Both the position numbers and the translations under genes were made by a program. The notes under the pieces are model-generated. The model was not told the DNA's origin. It ran no database searches and saw only the letters and a program-made list of their open reading frames with translations. Below, one piece after another: positions 16,601-19,103 of a stretch of DNA of 19,103 nucleotides. Each line of letters opens with the position of its first letter. Within the stretch, counting starts at the first letter, position 1. Source of the DNA: Nitrososphaerota archaeon (GTDB lineage Archaea; Thermoproteota; Nitrososphaeria; Nitrososphaerales; Nitrososphaeraceae); NCBI GenBank assembly GCA_005877345.1, contig VBPR01000211.1, positions 1 to 19,103 on the forward strand, read 5' to 3'.

Positions 16601-17437
16601 TATCTGGATGAAGAACACAAGGTCTCAAGGGAGAAGGCTCTTAGTGTTGCTAGAGAGATAATATTTACAAAGGTCGCTGACTTAATCGAAAGAACCGAGA
16701 CTGACTATTCTGGTATAGTGACATTTCATATTTCAGAGTCAAAACTATTTGAACGTGGCTGTTCGATAGAAGATATCATGGAAGTACTAAAAGGACCCAA
16801 GAAAAAATACGATGTCACTTTACAAGAAGCTAAGAAGATTATAAAAATTTCTATCGCAGGAGAGCCCGATGCACAAACGTTATTGACATTGAAGAACAAA
16901 CTATTGAGTGCAAGAGTTAAGGGAGTGCAAGACATAGAACGTGTAACAATAGTAAAACAAAATGAAGAATGGGTTATTCAGACCTCAGGATCTAATTTGT
17001 CCAAGATAATTGCAATAGATGGTATCGACACTTCAAGAATTACAACGAATAATGTTTATGAAGTTTGGCAAACTCTGGGAATAGAAGCTGCAAGAAATGC
17101 ATTGATTAAAGAAGTTACAAACACACTTGAAGAACAAGGATTAGAAGTTGACATGAGACATATTATGTTAGTTGCAGATCTTATGACTTCAAAAGGGCAT
17201 TTGCAACAAATAGGAAGACACGGAATTGCAGGCACTAAAACTTCGGTGCTCGCCCGAGCCGCCTTCGAAATTACTGTACCAACTATTGCAAAAGCTTCAC
17301 TTGAAGGACAGGTTGAGTCCCTTAAAGGCGTAACAGAAAACGTTATAGTAGGCGCCACTGTACCAATTGGTACTGGTATGGTCGATCTTTACATGAGTGT
17401 GAAGGATGAAAATGAAAAATCTCGAAAAAATAATTAA
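13613..17437 (+). CDS. rpoA: DNA-directed RNA polymerase subunit A, unsplit (A' fused to A'')
   Basis: 1274 residues, the largest catalytic subunit. Other archaea make it as two proteins, A' and A''; here it is one continuous frame, as known for Nitrososphaerota. Zinc ligands appear as C62, C65, C72 and H75 (CGTCGNTSANCPGH), and as C102/C105 with C150/C153. GRFRGSLSGKRVDFSSRTVI is the switch/lid region. The absolutely conserved NADFDGDEMN carries the catalytic magnesium Asp residues D460, D462 and D464. The bridge and trigger region includes GARGSTLNIGQMTAALGQQS and GREGLVDTAVRTQQSGYMQR. The A'' part starts at about 870-890 and includes VGVVTAQSIGEPGTQMTLRT (GEPG from residue 951), ending with LEGQVESLKGVTENVIVGAT. 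ATG 13613 is six bases after rpoB; GGTG at 13601-13604 may serve as ribosome binding site. Its end overlaps rpl30e. Confidence 0.97.
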   Translation: MEIQDTIKILGGIRFSVLSPVEIRKYSVVEITAPETYDEDGMSVQGGLMDSRLGTLEPGQKCGTCGNTSANCPGHFGHIELAEAVLHIAFVDDIHKLLLVSCRSCSRLKLTNEDLAKFKELRDTKAAYAVITLENIKEEIIEKAKKVKICPHCQKEQYDLVFTKPTIFVEKTEIGENRLLPITIRERLMNIPNDDLVLLGYDPETARPEWFVLQVLPVPPVTVRPSIILETGIRSEDDLTHKLVDIIRVNQRLKESKEAGTPPLIVQDLVDLLQYHVTTYFDNEVSGIPQAHHRSGRPLKTLTQRLKGKEGRFRGSLSGKRVDFSSRTVISPDPNLTISDVGVPVDVAKKLTIPETVSDWNIEELKKMIINGPNDYPGANYIIRPDGVKIRLDYVTDRNVLADSISPGYVVERHLRDGDAVIFNRQPSLHRMSIMAHYVKVLPYRTFRLHPAVCPPYNADFDGDEMNLHVPQSEEARAEAALLMRVQDQLISPRYGGPIIGAIRDFITGAFILTQDKTFLKEEEFTNLALLGGYLGPLPEPKHHENGRKIYTGKQLFSLFLPKDFNFIITSKWNKASKGEGKDVVIKNGELVSGVIDKASIGAEEPDSVLHRIAKDYGNEAAKRFLDSILIVLKTYLTQNGFSYGYSDLWLPDDTRTEISNVILKAYEKVYELIKEYDEETLPLTRGLSPAEALELYVVNELSRARDRAGKTADRAFPDDNSGVIMASTGARGSTLNIGQMTAALGQQSIRGRRITKGYRDRSLPHFKPNDANPDSKGFIKSNYRDGLSPLEFFFHAMGGREGLVDTAVRTQQSGYMQRRLINALEHLKIEYDQTVRDPHGNIIQFVYGEDGIDPAKSDHGEAVNISRLIEGELLVDEGKKATEKEVSEIVHRQAKTLNQRLREKLLVSFSQNKLSRDGANKVIKRTLDLINKAMVEPGEAVGVVTAQSIGEPGTQMTLRTFHFAGVKERNVTLGLPRLIELVDARKKPVTPTMDVYLDEEHKVSREKALSVAREIIFTKVADLIERTETDYSGIVTFHISESKLFERGCSIEDIMEVLKGPKKKYDVTLQEAKKIIKISIAGEPDAQTLLTLKNKLLSARVKGVQDIERVTIVKQNEEWVIQTSGSNLSKIIAIDGIDTSRITTNNVYEVWQTLGIEAARNALIKEVTNTLEEQGLEVDMRHIMLVADLMTSKGHLQQIGRHGIAGTKTSVLARAAFEITVPTIAKASLEGQVESLKGVTENVIVGATVPIGTGMVDLYMSVKDENEKSRKNN

Positions 17438-17720
17438 AGAAGCAATAAGTTCTAATAAATGTAAAATAGGAACCAGGCAGGTAATGGGTTCAATTAGAGG
17501 TTCAAAATTAATTGTTCTTTCAAACTCATTGATGTCAAGAAACAAATCAAAAATCTTGGAAGAAGCAAAATCTGCACAGGTACCAATGTTAAATTATGAT
17601 GGTAATTCCGTTCAACTGGGCAGACTGTGTAACAAGACATTTAGAATAAGTGCATTGTCTTTAAGAATTGGCAAAGATAATGAAATTCAAGAGTTACTAA
17701 GCGAATTTGGCAACAAGTGA
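17412..17720 (+). CDS. rpl30e: Large-subunit ribosomal protein eL30 (L30e)
   Basis: 102 residues, the normal size of archaeal L30e, a small RNA-binding protein of the L7Ae/L30e fold in the 50S subunit. Seen: MKNLEKIIKEAISSNKCKIG, TRQVMGSIRGSKLIVLSNSL, the helix NKSKILEEAKSAQVPML, and the end LGRLCNKTFRISALSLRIGK. GAAGG at 17401-17405 lies six bases before ATG 17412, so I prefer it over ATG 17406. The gene overlaps the last 26 bases of rpoA, which implies translational coupling. Its place between rpoA and nusA is the usual archaeal order and separates it from other kink-turn binders such as L7Ae. Confidence 0.93.
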   Translation: MKNLEKIIKEAISSNKCKIGTRQVMGSIRGSKLIVLSNSLMSRNKSKILEEAKSAQVPMLNYDGNSVQLGRLCNKTFRISALSLRIGKDNEIQELLSEFGNK

Positions 17721-17842
17721 TGCCAATGGAGAGTTATCTTGAAGTAGCATGCCAGTTGGTGGAGATTTAAAAGATGACTAAAAAGTGGTCAATCAATTTT
17801 CAAAACTATCAAACAAATTAAAATTAGAGGTTAAGAACAAAA

Positions 17843-18304
17843 CTGACTGAAAAAATTAAACTAACTTCTGGAGAATTAAGACTGATGTCATTATTCCAAA
17901 ATATAACAGGAGCTATTGCACGTGACTGTATTGTGGACGAAAAAATGGATAGAGTAATTTTCGTTGTAAATAAAGGACAGATGGGTTTGGCCATCGGAAA
18001 AGGCGGGGCAACAATAAGGCAGTTACAGGGAATCGTAACGAAGAAAGTTGAACTAGTTGAATATTCAGATGACCCGTCGGCTTTTCTGGGAAATGTCCTC
18101 AATTCAGATATGATAAACGAGATAAAGATTAATAATAGATTTGATGGTTCAAGACAAGCTGTCGTGGTCGTAGATTCAAAAAAGAAAGGCATAGTAGTTG
18201 GCAAGGAAGGACGTAATGCGGAGAAGGCAAGAATTTTGGCAAAAAGATATTTTCAGATTTCAAACGTTATGATTGTCAGTGAGAATCATGCTGAGAACAT
18301 ATGA
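17843..18304 (+). CDS. nusA: NusA-like transcription factor, two KH domains
   Basis: Archaeal NusA is a short protein of two KH domains without the bacterial N-terminal domain or S1 repeat. It binds RNA and acts with RNA polymerase in elongation or termination. Seen: MSLFQNITGAIARDCIVDEK, KMDRVIFVVNKGQMGLAIGK with the first GxxG loop (GKGG), KKVELVEYSDDPSAFLGNVL, and a second KH domain with KKGIVVGKEGRNAEKARILA (GKEG). The first ATG is at 17885, but the family's KLTxxELRLMSLF start is encoded just upstream in frame (TEKIKLTSGELRL). That points to initiation at CTG 17843, with GAGG at 17827-17830. If CTG is not used, the protein begins at 17885 and lacks the first strand. It lies between rpl30e and rps12, as in other archaea. 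Confidence 0.9.
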   Translation: MTEKIKLTSGELRLMSLFQNITGAIARDCIVDEKMDRVIFVVNKGQMGLAIGKGGATIRQLQGIVTKKVELVEYSDDPSAFLGNVLNSDMINEIKINNRFDGSRQAVVVVDSKKKGIVVGKEGRNAEKARILAKRYFQISNVMIVSENHAENI

Positions 18305-18317
18305 GGTCAGATGGTAA

Positions 18318-18711
18318 GTGGCAAAATCACCTCTAGGTCTTTTTTCAGGGAGAGTCTTAAAATCAAAGAGAAAGAGGATGAGATGGTCAAACAAGTACTT
18401 TAAGAGACGAGTGTTGCTTCTCGATAAGAAGTCAAATCCTTTAGAAGGAGCTCCCCAGGCAAGGGCAATTGTTCTTGAAAAAGTTGGAATCGAATCAAAA
18501 CAACCTAACTCTGCGGTCAGAAAATGTGTTTCCGAGGGACGGTGCTCTGAATTATATAGATGAGCATGACGAAGTCTTACTAGAAGGAATTGGAGGTTCG
18601 ATGGGCGGTGCAATGGGAGATATCCCCGGAGTTAGATGGCAGGTCTTTAAGGTAAACGGAGTATCCCTTATAGAACTCGTATATGGAAGAAAAGAAAAAC
18701 CAAGGAGATGA
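18318..18711 (+). pseudogene. rps12: Small-subunit ribosomal protein uS12, broken by a frameshifting internal deletion
   Basis: S12 lies at the decoding centre of the 30S subunit and is essential. From GTG 18318 (GAGGT at 18304-18308) the first frame reads MAKSPLGLFSGRVLKSKRKR to EGAPQARAIVLEKVGIESKQ and PNSAVRKCV, then runs out of frame to TGA at 18561-18563. From about 18530 another frame resumes with FPRDGALNYIDEHDEVLLEG and VFKVNGVSLIELVYGRKEKP, ending at TGA 18709-18711. Archaeal S12 normally has about 15 residues (RVQLxKNGKxxTAF and one more) between RKCV and PxDGA. Here nearly all of them are absent, and the two frames differ, which implies loss of about 44 bases near 18525-18532. The reconstructed length is about 131 residues against the usual 145 or so. 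As given, no functional S12 can be made. Confidence 0.88.
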
Positions 18712-18716
18712 TTTGA

Positions 18717-19103
18717 ATGGTTACAAAAGTAAGTGTATTGTTGTTATTTAATAAATGGAATACGGACAAGATCGAAATCCAGGATTCAGGATTAAAAAAT
18801 GTTATCGCTATGGACCCTGCAATAATACCCGTCAGCTTTGGGAGGCACGAACATCAGAGGCTAAAGAAGGCCGAAGTCCACATTATTGAAAGATTGGTAA
18901 ACAAACTAATGCACTTTGGTAAGAAGTATGCAAAAAATACTGGACGAATGGGAGGCAAGAAGGGCAGAATGATAAAAACTGTAAAAACTGCACTTGATCT
19001 AATATATCAGGAGACTGGAAAGAACCCAGTAGAATTACTAGTTAGGGCAATTGAGAATGCAGCGCCTAATGAGGACACTACAAGAATTGTCTATGGGGGG
19101 GTT
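18717..19103 (+). CDS. rps7: Small-subunit ribosomal protein uS7, partial (3' end beyond window)
   Basis: The first 129 codons of archaeal S7, which binds the 3' major domain of 16S rRNA and lies next to the E-site tRNA. Seen: VLLLFNKWNTDKIEIQDSGL, IPVSFGRHEHQRLKKAEVHI, IERLVNKLMHFGKKYAKNTG, KTALDLIYQETGKNPVELLV and RAIENAAPNEDTTRIVYGG, the last being the conserved block before the C-terminal helices. ATG 18717 has GGAG at 18704-18707, inside the end of rps12; five bases separate the two genes. The frame stays open to the last base, so it is cut by the window, not broken. Confidence 0.93.
   Translation, partial: MVTKVSVLLLFNKWNTDKIEIQDSGLKNVIAMDPAIIPVSFGRHEHQRLKKAEVHIIERLVNKLMHFGKKYAKNTGRMGGKKGRMIKTVKTALDLIYQETGKNPVELLVRAIENAAPNEDTTRIVYGGV

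Overview
The window looks like chromosomal DNA of an ammonia-oxidising-type archaeon (Nitrososphaerota, formerly Thaumarchaeota). Three things point there: an AT-rich composition; a single unsplit RNA polymerase A gene (A' and A'' fused), a known mark of this phylum; and the archaeal order rpoH-rpoB-rpoA-rpl30e-nusA-rps12-rps7. The low GC and loosely packed left half would suit a Nitrosocosmicus-like soil lineage, but that is inference.

Left part (1-9060), accessory and loosely packed. It opens with the N-terminal part of a DyP-type haem peroxidase on the minus strand. A convergent pair of diverged paralogues follows, from a tryptophan-rich family of unknown function. Then comes a stretch of broken genes: an unknown minus-strand gene with one frameshift, a decayed beta-propeller (BNR-like) gene, and a decayed plus-strand gene. 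After these are an intact secreted coiled-coil/OB-fold-like protein, a decayed membrane protein with at least four frame changes, a small secreted Asn/Thr-rich protein, a short MscS-type channel and a zinc-ribbon DUF4342-like protein. Several intact genes have a TATA-like box about 25-30 bases before the chosen start, as expected for leaderless archaeal transcripts.

Middle (9061-10008): about 950 bases with no convincing gene, one short tandem repeat and a probable promoter for the polymerase operon.

Right part (10009-19103): a tightly packed information-processing operon. RpoH, RpoB and RpoA build the RNA polymerase; NusA works with it in elongation/termination; L30e, S12 and S7 are ribosomal proteins. 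Two essential genes are broken as given. rpoB lost about 7 bases near its 3' end, so its last 84 codons lie in another frame. rps12 lost about 44 bases of its most conserved core. These may be assembly or sequencing faults or real lesions. I found no CRISPR array, tRNA, rRNA, insertion sequence or clear new multi-gene system.
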